From Variovorax beijingensis (GTDB taxonomy: Bacteria > Pseudomonadota > Gammaproteobacteria > Burkholderiales > Burkholderiaceae_C), in contig NZ_RXFQ01000022.1 in assembly GCF_003951285.1 (NCBI RefSeq), positions 43,852 through 107,851 on the forward strand: a stretch of 64,000 nucleotides of DNA, written 5' to 3'. The position numbers and the translations under genes were made by a program. Each line of letters starts with the position of its first letter. The stretch's first letter is position 1. This document shows, one piece after another, positions 8,314 through 14,281 of the stretch. The notes under the pieces were generated by a model that worked only from the letters and a program-made list of their open reading frames with translations, was not told the origin of the DNA and made no database searches.

Positions 8314-10494
8314 ATGGAACATCCGGAATCCGGCACGGGCCCCACGCCTGCGCCATCTCATGACGAACCGCCCGGCATGCGCCGGCGCGACCTGCTGGGA
8401 TACGCGGCCTCTGCGCCGCTGATTTCAGCCGCCGCGGGACTCGGCGGCCTGGCGGCTCCTGCGTCGGCGCAGGCCGCGATACTGCCGATGACCCCGCCCG
8501 ACACGACCGACCTGGTCGACATCGGCGATGCGGTGACGGTGACAGCGCTGCCGACCATGCCGCTGGTCAAGGTGAGCAAGCTTGCGAACGGCCGCGTCCG
8601 GCTGGAGCTGCCGCGCTTCGAGTCGGGCCAGGGCATCGCCACCGCCGCCGCGATGATGCTGGCCGACAAGCTGGGCCTGCCGCTGAACGCGATCGAGGTC
8701 GGCTCCGCCGACGCCAGCCCGGAGCTGCTGTACAACCAGCTCACCGGAGGCTCCTCGAGCGTGCGCTCGCTGCATGCCGGCATGCCGCTGATCGGCGGGC
8801 TGGCCACGGGCTCCGCCAACGCGGTGGTCGGCCAGCGCGTGACGCGGCTCGACGCGCTGGACATCGTGACCGGACGCAAGAAGTTCACGCTCGACCAGGC
8901 CGTGCCCGACGCGAAGCCGACCATGGTGTGCCGGCCGCCCACCATCAACGGCCAGTTCGTGCGCATCAACAACACGACCGCGGTGATGGGCATGCCCGGC
9001 GTCCTGGGCATCGCGCCGATTCCCGCCACCAACGGCATCGTGCCCACACCGCCCGGTGTGGCGGTGATGGCCGAGACCTTCGGGCAGGCCTGGGCCGCGG
9101 TGAATGCGCTCGACGTCACCTGGACCGCGGGCGCGGTCGCCGGCGAGTCCAACGCCAGCATCCAGCAGAAGCTCAAATCCGCGCTGCTGCCCTTCCTGCT
9201 GCCACCGCTGGGCGCGCTGACGGTCGAGGGAGAGTTCGAGTTCGCGGCGGTCTCGCACTGCCCGATGGAAACGGAATGCGCCATTGCCGACGTGCGCGCC
9301 GACCGCGCCGAGATCTGGTCCGGCCTGCAGAGCCCGATCGTCACGCAGCAGGCGGTGGCCGCCGACCTGGGCCTGCCGCTGGACAAGGTCAAGGTGCATG
9401 CCGTGCCCTCCGGCGGCTCCTTCGGGCGCCGGCTGTTCTGGGACGCGACGCTGCAAGCGGTACAGATCTCCAAGGCGCTGGGCCGGCCCTGCCGCCTGAT
9501 GTACCACCGCACCGACGACATGCGCCACGGCCGCGTGCGCCCGCCCATGTTCCATCGGGCGCGCGCCACGATGCTGCTGGGCCAGGTCATCTCTTTCGAG
9601 CAGCGCATCGCCGGAGTGCGGCTCGATACGCGCCACGGCTTCGGCGAGATGCTGGGCGCCGCGGCCATCGCGCTGCCGAACGGCTTTCCGCAGACGGTGG
9701 GCAACTTCGCCATCGAGCAGGCCATGTTCAAGACCATGGTCACTTCGCCGTACAACTTCGGCGTCACCACCAAGCTGCTGACGCCGGTCGCGATGGACAT
9801 CAACACCTGCTCCTACCGCTCGGTGCACATCCAGCCCTCGCGCCTGGTGGAGGAGATCCTGGTCGACGAGATGGCAAGGGCGCTGCGCAAGGACCCGGTC
9901 GCCTTTCGCCTCGAATACCTGCGCCTGCCGCGCGCACGCGCGGTGCTGAAGGCCGTGGCCGAGGCTGCGCAATGGGGCAAGGCCATGCCGCCGGGGTTTG
10001 CGCAGGGCGTGGGCGTGCACCAGGAATCGAAGTCCTTCACGGCGTGCATCGTCGAGATCGATGCGCGCGTGCCGGCCGACCTCAAGGTGACCCGCGCCAC
10101 CATCGCGATCGACGTCGGCACCCCCATCAATCCCTCGGGCATCGAGGCGCAGATGCAGGGCGGCCTGTGCGAGTCGATCTCCATCGTGCTGACGGCCGGC
10201 CTGCACATCCAGAACGGCCTGCCGCTGGAAGGCAGCTACTCGCAGTACCACTTCGCGCGCATGAAGAACTACCCGAAGGACGTGAAGGTCATCATCATGC
10301 CCCCCAGCAGCGGCGAGGCGATCGGCGGCCTGGGCGAGGTGGGCCTGTCGGCCAGCTCGGGCGCGATCGCCAACGCCTATGCGCGCGCCACCGGCAAGAA
10401 GCCGCGAAGTTTTCCGCTGAACTTCCCCGTCGATTTCACCCCCATTCCCCCGGGCAAGCTGCCCACGCCGGTCACCGTGCCGGTATCCGCCTGA
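8314..10494 (+). CDS. iorB: Isoquinoline 1-oxidoreductase-like molybdopterin subunit
   Basis: 726 aa. The N-terminus has a twin-arginine motif (RRRDLLG near residue 23) followed by a hydrophobic stretch ending ASAQA, so the enzyme is probably folded with cofactor and exported by Tat. The Moco-binding signature PSGGSFGRR lies near residue 366 and the catalytic Glu motif GLGEVG near 672, both intact. It belongs to the xanthine oxidase superfamily, IorB/CoxL-like branch, oxidising an N-heterocycle or aldehyde. The ATG follows an AGGAG site. The 2Fe-2S subunit gene follows 10 bases later; no FAD subunit is present, so electrons probably go to a cytochrome or other periplasmic acceptor. Confidence 0.8.
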   Translation: MEHPESGTGPTPAPSHDEPPGMRRRDLLGYAASAPLISAAAGLGGLAAPASAQAAILPMTPPDTTDLVDIGDAVTVTALPTMPLVKVSKLANGRVRLELPRFESGQGIATAAAMMLADKLGLPLNAIEVGSADASPELLYNQLTGGSSSVRSLHAGMPLIGGLATGSANAVVGQRVTRLDALDIVTGRKKFTLDQAVPDAKPTMVCRPPTINGQFVRINNTTAVMGMPGVLGIAPIPATNGIVPTPPGVAVMAETFGQAWAAVNALDVTWTAGAVAGESNASIQQKLKSALLPFLLPPLGALTVEGEFEFAAVSHCPMETECAIADVRADRAEIWSGLQSPIVTQQAVAADLGLPLDKVKVHAVPSGGSFGRRLFWDATLQAVQISKALGRPCRLMYHRTDDMRHGRVRPPMFHRARATMLLGQVISFEQRIAGVRLDTRHGFGEMLGAAAIALPNGFPQTVGNFAIEQAMFKTMVTSPYNFGVTTKLLTPVAMDINTCSYRSVHIQPSRLVEEILVDEMARALRKDPVAFRLEYLRLPRARAVLKAVAEAAQWGKAMPPGFAQGVGVHQESKSFTACIVEIDARVPADLKVTRATIAIDVGTPINPSGIEAQMQGGLCESISIVLTAGLHIQNGLPLEGSYSQYHFARMKNYPKDVKVIIMPPSSGEAIGGLGEVGLSASSGAIANAYARATGKKPRSFPLNFPVDFTPIPPGKLPTPVTVPVSA

Positions 10495-10504
10495 GGAGCC
10501 CGCC

Positions 10505-10963
10505 ATGCCCGTGCAATCTTTCAAGGTGAACGGCGGCCACGTCGACGTCGAGGCGCCCGACGACATGGCCCTGCTCTGGGTGCTGCGCGACAAGCTCGGC
10601 ATCACCGGCCCGAAGTACGGCTGCGGCATCAACGTGTGCAAGGCCTGCACCTGCCACGTGGACGGCAGGGCAGTCACCGCCTGCTCGACGCGGGTGATCG
10701 ACGTGCGCGGCCGGCAGGTGACGACCATCGAGGGCCTGGCCAACGGCAACACGCTGCATCCGGTGCAGCAGGCCTGGATGAACCTCGACGTGCCCCAATG
10801 CGGCTTCTGCCAACCGGGCCAGATCATGGCGGCGGTCGACCTGCTGCGGCGCACCCGCAACCCCACCGACGCGGACATCGACGCCATCGAGAACGTGTGC
10901 CGCTGCGGCACCTACGGCCGCGTGCGCGAAGCGATCAAGGCAGCCGCGGCGATGATGGGGTAG
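10505..10963 (+). CDS. iorA: Isoquinoline 1-oxidoreductase-like 2Fe-2S subunit
   Basis: 152 aa. The plant-type ferredoxin cluster ligands are in CGINVCKACTC near residue 41, and the second, C-terminal 2Fe-2S cluster is formed by CGFCQPGQ near 101 and CRCGTYGR near 134. All eight expected cysteines are present. No signal peptide: in this family the small subunit is carried across the membrane by its Tat-signal-bearing partner, encoded just upstream. The two form one transcription unit. Confidence 0.85.
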   Translation: MPVQSFKVNGGHVDVEAPDDMALLWVLRDKLGITGPKYGCGINVCKACTCHVDGRAVTACSTRVIDVRGRQVTTIEGLANGNTLHPVQQAWMNLDVPQCGFCQPGQIMAAVDLLRRTRNPTDADIDAIENVCRCGTYGRVREAIKAAAAMMG

Positions 10964-11012
10964 CGGGTCGGCGCGCGTCGGCAGGCACAGCTGAAGGGCA
11001 ATCTGACCAGGT

Positions 11013-11039
11013 CTCCTTCTGCCTGGACGGCAGAAGGAG
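11013..11039. terminator. Perfect 11-bp hairpin between convergent iorA and HTH genes
   Basis: CTCCTTCTGCC, a five-base loop TGGAC, and GGCAGAAGGAG. It lies between the iorA stop and the stop of the convergent HTH gene, so it can act in both directions. No T-run follows on either strand, so it is either a Rho-type end or an RNA stabiliser rather than a classical intrinsic terminator. Confidence 0.4.
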
Positions 11040-11049
11040 GCCGCCCCAC

Positions 11050-11424
11050 TCACTCCTTCTGTGGCGCCCCGTGCTCCAGCAAAATGGTTCTCAGCGCACG
11101 CTTGCCACGCGCGTTCTGAGCTCTGTAGGCCCGGCGGGCCAGCTCGACGAAGCGCTCCTCCCCCGGGTCCGGCAACGGCTCGGCGCTCTGAAGCGCATCG
11201 AGCCAAAGTGGCTCCTTCCCACAACGGTTCTCGATCTGCCGTGCGAGCTTGTCGGAGATGACACGGCCCTTCTTGATCTGGCTCCACATGCTCGCGGAGA
11301 TCTGCAGCTTCTCCGCGAACTTCGCTGCCAGGCCAAGCGGCTCCGCCCCATTGGACGCACGCTCCGCAACGAAGTCGCCGAAGAGGATCAGGACGTTGTT
11401 GCGACGAATGGCTGGTAGTGACAT
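11050..11424 (-). CDS. Small HTH repressor-like protein (phage/element type)
   Basis: 124 aa. Residues about 25-60 hold a lambda-repressor-like HTH (LGLAAKFAEKLQISASMWSQ, then IKKGRVISDKLARQIE), the pattern of Cro/CI-type or antitoxin-type regulators. The C-terminal half is basic and helical. The ATG at 11424 is chosen because upstream in-frame sequence is AT-rich intergenic DNA with palindromes. It is divergent from the small ORF and tRNA array, and palindromes at 11481-11526 lie between them, so autoregulation and control of the rightward transcript is the likely role. Surroundings are lower in GC than the window average, which suggests transfer. Confidence 0.65.
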   Translation of the reverse strand: MSLPAIRRNNVLILFGDFVAERASNGAEPLGLAAKFAEKLQISASMWSQIKKGRVISDKLARQIENRCGKEPLWLDALQSAEPLPDPGEERFVELARRAYRAQNARGKRALRTILLEHGAPQKE

Positions 11425-11480
11425 GCTTGAAGCAGCGGAGCAAATCGTCCGTGTGAACGATGTGGAGTGGAAAAAAAACA

Positions 11481-11502
11481 CAACACCCCAAAAAAAGTGT
11501 TG
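11481..11502. promoter_or_regulatory. Palindrome CAACAC/GTGTTG, candidate operator
   Basis: CAACAC, ten bases mostly A, GTGTTG. It lies 57-78 bases upstream of the HTH gene start in an A-rich stretch. The HTH protein next to it is the obvious candidate ligand. Confidence 0.45.
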
Positions 11503-11511
11503 CGTCGCGCC

Positions 11512-11526
11512 GTAAACCCAGTTTAC
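11512..11526. promoter_or_regulatory. Palindrome GTAAAC-CCA-GTTTAC, candidate operator
   Basis: A perfect six-base dyad with a three-base centre, 25 bases from the previous one. Size and spacing suit a small HTH dimer. It is located in the divergent promoter region between the HTH gene and the rightward small ORF. Confidence 0.5.
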
Positions 11527-11613
11527 ATTACATCCATCGACGAAATTGATTCGTCCCGTTTCTTCCGCAACCAACTTCGATTCATCGAGAACTCGCCAAC
11601 CACTGGAACCATC

Positions 11614-11811
11614 GTGAACGCAAACCTGACCTCGCTGAACAATCGACCCGCATCGGGCCGGACGTTCGTGCGCGTCTCGTTCTGTGGTGGCCGCAGCCTG
11701 ACGTCATCCAAGCTGCATTCGCAGCTGAACTCCCTTCCCGCGATTCCGGCCAGCTTGTGGCTCGGACAGCACTACGAGGATCAGCCGCACCCGGGTGGAG
11801 GTGGCGCGTAA
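11614..11811 (+). CDS. Small ORF of unknown function upstream of tRNA array
   Basis: 65 aa from a GTG start (VNANLTSLNNRPASG...). No domain is recognised and no signal or membrane segment is seen; the tail is HPGGGGA. Support is limited to position: it begins after the operator region and is followed 30 bases later by a clear intrinsic terminator. The ribosome site is weak. It could instead be a leader transcript rather than a coding gene. Confidence 0.35.
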   Translation: MNANLTSLNNRPASGRTFVRVSFCGGRSLTSSKLHSQLNSLPAIPASLWLGQHYEDQPHPGGGGA

Positions 11812-11840
11812 GCGCACACCTTCCAAGCTCTCTCACCAGA

Positions 11841-11880
11841 GGCCCGGATTCCCAAGTGGATTCCGGGCCTTTTTGTTTTC
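11841..11880 (+). terminator. Intrinsic terminator after small ORF
   Basis: GGCCCGGA and TCCGGGCC pair over a 13-base loop and are followed directly by TTTTTGTTTT. This is a textbook rho-independent terminator for rightward transcription and separates the small ORF from the tRNA array. Confidence 0.8.
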
Positions 11881-11883
11881 CCC

Positions 11884-11986
11884 GTGCGGATCGAACCGCA
11901 CACAACCGCGAATGGCACCTGGTGCCAGCCGCCGCAGCAGTGATCGCGCTGCCGTGAACTCACCCGCCGAGTGGCGCCGGTGGGTG
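11884..11986. repeat. Cluster of short hairpins upstream of the tRNA array
   Basis: Three inverted repeats follow each other: GTGCGG/CCGCAC at 11884-11901, GGCACC-T-GGTGCC at 11914-11926, and CACCC/GGGTG at 11961-11986. No ORF is convincing here. The segment may be a structured leader of the tRNA transcript or remains of tRNA-like units; nothing more can be said from sequence alone. Confidence 0.3.
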
Positions 11987-12049
11987 ATCCTTAAAAATTT
12001 GCCGCGAGCCGCGCCCCTCACTGGTGGGGCCAGCGACTCGCAAAAACTT

Positions 12050-12126
12050 GCAGCCGTAGCTCAGTCAGGTAGAGCGCAACGTCGCCAACGTTGAGGCCGA
12101 GGGATCGAAGCCCTCCTGCTGCTCCA
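12050..12126 (+). tRNA. tRNA-Gly(GCC)
   Basis: 77 bases including encoded CCA. Anticodon stem CAACG/CGTTG is perfect around loop TCGCCAA. The T arm GAGGG/CCCTC is perfect but the loop is ATCGAAG instead of TTC-initial. The acceptor stem has one C-T mismatch at pair 6. First unit of the array. Confidence 0.8.
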
Positions 12127-12275
12127 TTTCGGGTGTGCCTTTGCAGCACCTCCAGAGGCCAACCGCGTCGGCGGCCTGGAGGGATGTGCACGGCCTGGAC
12201 CCAACCATGTGCAGCGATGTCGACGTGGGCGCGCAAGCGCTCGAATCGCGTGAAGACACAACCGAAATGGAAACA
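12127..12275 (+). other. Spacer between tRNA-Gly and tRNA-Leu with strong imperfect hairpin
   Basis: 149 bases with no recognised tRNA. CCTCCA..GGCC and GGCC TGGAGG form a strong imperfect stem at about 12148-12182, and TGCAC/GTGCA pair at about 12186-12213. It could be a decayed tRNA unit or a processing element. Confidence 0.3.
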
Positions 12276-12360
12276 CCCCCGATGGCGGAATTGGTAGACG
12301 CACCGGACTCAGAATCCGGCGACGAAAGTCATGCAAGTTCGAGGCTTGCTTGGGGGACCA
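12276..12360 (+). tRNA. tRNA-Leu(CAG)
   Basis: 85 bases with encoded CCA. Acceptor CCCCCGA/TTGGGGG (one G-T pair), anticodon stem CCGGA/TCCGG with loop CTCAGAA, a class II variable arm, and T arm GCAAG/CTTGC. Intact. Its terminal A is followed immediately by the remains of the next tRNA. Confidence 0.85.
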
Positions 12361-12421
12361 CAGTAGCGGCGCTCGCCTTGTAAGCGAGAGGTCGTCCGTT
12401 CGATCCGGACTGCGGGCTCCA
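12361..12421 (+). pseudogene. Truncated tRNA-Thr(TGT), 5' acceptor strand and most of D arm missing
   Basis: Anticodon stem CTCGC/GCGAG with loop CTTGTAA, T arm GTCCG/CGGAC, 3' acceptor strand TGCGGGC, discriminator T and CCA are all present. The matching 5' strand (GCCCGCA) is absent: the unit begins inside a shortened D arm fused directly to the CCA end of tRNA-Leu. About 20 bases are missing compared with a normal tRNA. Confidence 0.7.
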
Positions 12422-12439
12422 TTCGCAGATTCAATTCAT

Positions 12440-12516
12440 GTCGTATTCGTCTAGTGGTTCAGGACACAAGGTTTTCATCCTTGTAGACGCGGGTTCGAAT
12501 CCCGCATACGACTCCA
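12440..12516 (+). tRNA. tRNA-Glu(TTC)
   Basis: 77 bases with encoded CCA. Acceptor GTCGTAT/ATACGAC is perfect, anticodon stem CAAGG/CCTTG has loop TTTTCAT, and T arm GCGGG/CCCGC has loop TTCGAAT. Intact and apparently functional. Confidence 0.9.
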
Positions 12517-12523
12517 CCACTTT

Positions 12524-12590
12524 CGCGCGGTAGGGAAGCGTGGCTGTTCCCGCGAGCTTCATCCGCTCGAGATCGCAAGTTCAATCATCA
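12524..12590 (+). pseudogene. Damaged tRNA-Met(CAT)-like unit lacking its 3' end
   Basis: A D-arm-like GGGA...TCCC and a perfect anticodon stem CGAGC/GCTCG with loop TTCATCC are visible. The T arm opens as GCAAG-TTCAATC but its 3' strand and the 3' acceptor strand are missing; the unit runs straight into tRNA-Pro. Confidence 0.55.
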
Positions 12591-12594
12591 ATTT

Positions 12595-12670
12595 CGGGGC
12601 GTGGCGCAGCTGGCAGCGCGGTTGCTTTGGGAGCATCAGGTCGCAGATTCGATTTCTGCCGCCCCGACCA
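12595..12670 (+). tRNA. tRNA-Pro(TGG)
   Basis: 76 bases with encoded CCA. Acceptor CGGGGCG/CGCCCCG is perfect, anticodon loop TTTGGGA gives TGG, and T arm GCAGA/TCTGC is perfect. The anticodon stem has one T-T mismatch, so efficiency may be reduced. Confidence 0.8.
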
Positions 12671-12762
12671 CACAAGAGCGAGACAGGGCGATGCAGATCG
12701 TTCTCTCGTGGAAACCGGACGCAAGAATTGGGCGTCGCCGGAACTCGTAACCGGACACCATT
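12671..12762 (+). other. Spacer between tRNA-Pro and tRNA-Ser, possible tRNA remnant
   Basis: 92 bases ending in ACACCA just before tRNA-Ser. A possible anticodon arm CCGGA-ACTCGTA-ACCGG is seen, but no acceptor stem or T arm can be assembled. Probably another decayed unit. Confidence 0.25.
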
Positions 12763-12850
12763 GGAGCATTGGCCGAGAGGTCCAAGGCAGCGGCATGCTA
12801 AGCCGTGGCCGCGCAAGCGGCCCGTTCGTTCGAATCGAACATGCTCCGCC
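12763..12850 (+). tRNA. tRNA-Ser(GCT)
   Basis: Acceptor GGAGCAT/ATGCTCC is perfect. Anticodon loop ATGCTAA gives GCT, and the class II variable arm GGCCGC-GCAA-GCGGCC is a strong hairpin. The end reads G-CCG, so the encoded CCA is changed in its last base. Confidence 0.8.
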
Positions 12851-12871
12851 GGTTTCTTCATCACATACAGT

Positions 12872-12947
12872 GATCCGTTAACTCAGCGGCCAGAGTGCCT
12901 CCCTGTCCAGGAGGAAGCCAAGGGTTCAACTCCCTTACGGATCGCCA
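12872..12947 (+). tRNA. tRNA-Asp(GTC)
   Basis: 76 bases with encoded CCA. Acceptor GATCCGT/ACGGATC, anticodon stem CCTCC/GGAGG with loop CTGTCCA, and T arm AAGGG/CCCTT are all perfect. Intact. Confidence 0.9.
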
Positions 12948-12955
12948 CCCACCAC

Positions 12956-13017
12956 GCCGAGATAGCTCAGACGGTAAAGCGCGAGCGTCGCAGATTCGAT
13001 TTCTGCTCTCGGCACCA
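12956..13017 (+). pseudogene. tRNA-like unit without an anticodon arm
   Basis: Only 62 bases. The acceptor GCCGAGA/TCTCGGC, T arm GCAGA/TCTGC with loop TTCGATT, discriminator A and CCA are perfect, and a D arm (GCTC...AAGC) is present. Only nine bases lie between the D stem and T stem, where about 23 are expected. The anticodon stem-loop is essentially absent, so its identity cannot be read. Confidence 0.7.
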
Positions 13018-13024
13018 TCATCAC

Positions 13025-13052
13025 GAGCGTTCGACTCGCTCCGCATCCGCCA
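13025..13052 (+). pseudogene. 3' fragment of a tRNA (T arm, acceptor strand, CCA)
   Basis: GAGCG-TTCGACT-CGCTC forms a perfect T arm and is followed by CGCATCC, discriminator G and CCA. No D or anticodon arm and no matching 5' strand precede it. Confidence 0.5.
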
Positions 13053-13073
13053 ATTTCATCGACCCATTTCCCT

Positions 13074-13150
13074 CCCGCGTTAGCTCAACGGATCAGAGCA
13101 CTGGCCTACGAAGCCGGGGGTTGCACGTTCGAATCGTGTGCGCGGGGCCA
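13074..13150 (+). tRNA. tRNA-Arg(ACG)
   Basis: 77 bases with encoded CCA. Acceptor CCCGCGT/GCGCGGG (one T-G pair), anticodon stem CTGGC/GCCGG with loop CTACGAA, and T arm GCACG/CGTGT with loop TTCGAAT. Intact. Confidence 0.9.
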
Positions 13151-13157
13151 AACACCT

Positions 13158-13242
13158 GGAGTGCGAGCAGCATGGGTGACTGCACTGGACTGTAAATCCG
13201 GCGTCCTTGACATACGGGGTTCGAAGCCCTGGCACTCCACCA
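13158..13242 (+). tRNA. tRNA-Tyr(GTA)
   Basis: 85 bases with encoded CCA. Acceptor GGAGTGC/GCACTCC is perfect, anticodon stem CTGGA/TCCGG has loop CTGTAAA, the variable arm is long as expected for bacterial tRNA-Tyr, and the T loop is TTCGAAG. Intact. Confidence 0.85.
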
Positions 13243-13251
13243 TCGTCACAT

Positions 13252-13295
13252 GCGGGCCTGGTCGAGCGGTCAGGCTGCGGCCTTCCACGGTCTTT
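13252..13295 (+). pseudogene. 5' half of a tRNA-Gly(TCC)-like unit
   Basis: GCGGGCC, a D arm (GGTCGAGCGGTCAGG) and the 5' side of an anticodon arm ending in CTTCCAC can be read. The 3' stem strand, T arm and acceptor 3' strand are missing; a T-rich run leads into tRNA-Asn. Confidence 0.45.
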
Positions 13296-13304
13296 ATCTT
13301 TTTT

Positions 13305-13381
13305 TCCTCGGTAGCTCAGTTGGTAGATGCACCGCACTGTTAATGCGGATGTCCCTGGTTCGAGCCCAGGTCGAGGAGCCA
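13305..13381 (+). tRNA. tRNA-Asn(GTT)
   Basis: 77 bases with encoded CCA. Acceptor TCCTCGG/TCGAGGA (one G-T pair), anticodon stem CCGCA/TGCGG with loop CTGTTAA, and T arm CCTGG/CCAGG with loop TTCGAGC. Intact. Confidence 0.9.
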
Positions 13382-13390
13382 CATGCCTTC

Positions 13391-13465
13391 AGCCGCATAG
13401 CTCAGTGGCAGAGCACCGTCTTGATAAGGCGGGGGCCGATGGATCGTTCCCATCTGCGGCTACCA
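13391..13465 (+). tRNA. tRNA-Ile(GAT)
   Basis: 75 bases with encoded CCA. Acceptor AGCCGCA/TGCGGCT is perfect and anticodon stem CCGTC/GGCGG has loop TTGATAA. The T stem GATGG/CCATC is perfect but its loop reads ATCGTTC, lacking the normal initial TTC. Confidence 0.8.
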
Positions 13466-13472
13466 GTTCAAT

Positions 13473-13547
13473 GGTGCGCGTAGCTCAATGGCAGAGCCGC
13501 TGGTTGTGGTCCAGCTGACGACGGTTCGATCCCGTTCGTGCACCCCA
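13473..13547 (+). tRNA. tRNA-His(GTG)
   Basis: 75 bases with encoded CCA. The extra G at -1 opposite C73, the identity mark of tRNA-His, is present. Anticodon stem GCTGG/CCAGC has loop TTGTGGT. The T arm ACGG/CCGT has loop TTCGATC. Intact. Confidence 0.85.
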
Positions 13548-13589
13548 TCTCCTCACAAACTACCACCAGACCTCAGGGCCACACACCTC

Positions 13590-13645
13590 GCGGGTATAGC
13601 TCAGAGACAGAGCAACCAGCTGGTCCAAGACACAGGAGATTCCAA
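13590..13645 (+). pseudogene. Last tRNA unit, anticodon loop absent and 3' end missing
   Basis: GCGGGTA acceptor strand, D arm GCTC-AGAGACA-GAGC, then ACCAGCTGGT, which is a five-base anticodon stem (ACCAG/CTGGT) with no loop between its strands. A T-arm-like ACAGGAGATTCC follows and then the sequence departs into the HNH leader. Reading the missing loop as an exact deletion is my inference. Confidence 0.5.
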
Positions 13646-13677
13646 CAAGCACTCGGCCATGAAAGGAGGCCGTCACC

Positions 13678-14241
13678 ATGAAACTCCAAGTACTTCAGCT
13701 GGATATCCAGGGCACGCCTCAGGCATGGATTTCGCTCGAGCAAGCAGCATCGCACTACGCCACTGGCGCCGTCGTCTGGGAAGACGGCGCGGGCCCATTG
13801 GCCACGATGCGTGGCGGCTTCAACGTGGCGCGCGGCGTGGAGTCCCGCCTCGAGATTTCGCCCATCATCGCTCTCAGAGGCTGTGCAAAGGTCAACTTGT
13901 TCGACCACACGCCCGCCTTCAACCGGCGCAAGCTCTTTGTCCGAGATCGCTTCATCTGCGCTTACTGCGCCCAGCGATTCCGAGAGCAGGATCTGACATG
14001 CGAGCACATCCTTCCTGAGAGCCGCGGAGGTACCTGGGACTGGATGAATCTGGTGGCCGCTTGCCGCATGTGCAACTCCGAGAAAGCGGACCGGACGCCG
14101 GAGGAAGCCGGCATGAAGCTGGTCTATCTTCCGTATGTTCCCAGCAGGTGGGAGGACTTCCTTCTGGAGGGACGGAATGTGCGAGCCGACGTGCACGAGT
14201 GGCTGGCGAGTCGGCTTCCGACAGGCTCCAGGCTCAACTGA
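13678..14241 (+). CDS. HNH endonuclease adjacent to the tRNA array
   Basis: 187 aa. The C-terminal half holds an HNH domain: CAYC near residue 99, EHILPESRGG near 114, then NLVAACRMCNSEKADRTPEEAGM, giving the two Cys pairs for a structural zinc and the conserved H and N residues. The N-terminal half has the WISLEQAASHYATGAVVW pattern seen in bacterial HNH proteins of this group. A GGAGG site lies eight bases before the ATG. It starts about 30 bases after the last tRNA unit and has its own terminator, so it may be co-transcribed with the array. The target is unknown. Confidence 0.8.
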   Translation: MKLQVLQLDIQGTPQAWISLEQAASHYATGAVVWEDGAGPLATMRGGFNVARGVESRLEISPIIALRGCAKVNLFDHTPAFNRRKLFVRDRFICAYCAQRFREQDLTCEHILPESRGGTWDWMNLVAACRMCNSEKADRTPEEAGMKLVYLPYVPSRWEDFLLEGRNVRADVHEWLASRLPTGSRLN

Positions 14242-14249
14242 AGGACGAA

Positions 14250-14281
14250 GGGGTGCTCCCGCAAGGGAGCGCCCCTTTTTT
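14250..14281 (+). terminator. Intrinsic terminator after HNH gene
   Basis: GGGGTGCTCCC, loop GCAA, GGGAGCGCCCC, then a run of six T. It lies just after the HNH stop and ends the tRNA-HNH unit. Confidence 0.85.

Noticed and set aside
11884..11901. Hairpin GTGCGG/CCGCAC considered as a T arm of another tRNA
   Set aside because: The loop lacks the TTC start and no acceptor, D or anticodon arm can be assembled around it.
13024..13645. Array considered as a CRISPR or other repeat-spacer array
   Set aside because: Units share tRNA structure, not a common repeat sequence, and unit lengths and spacers vary.
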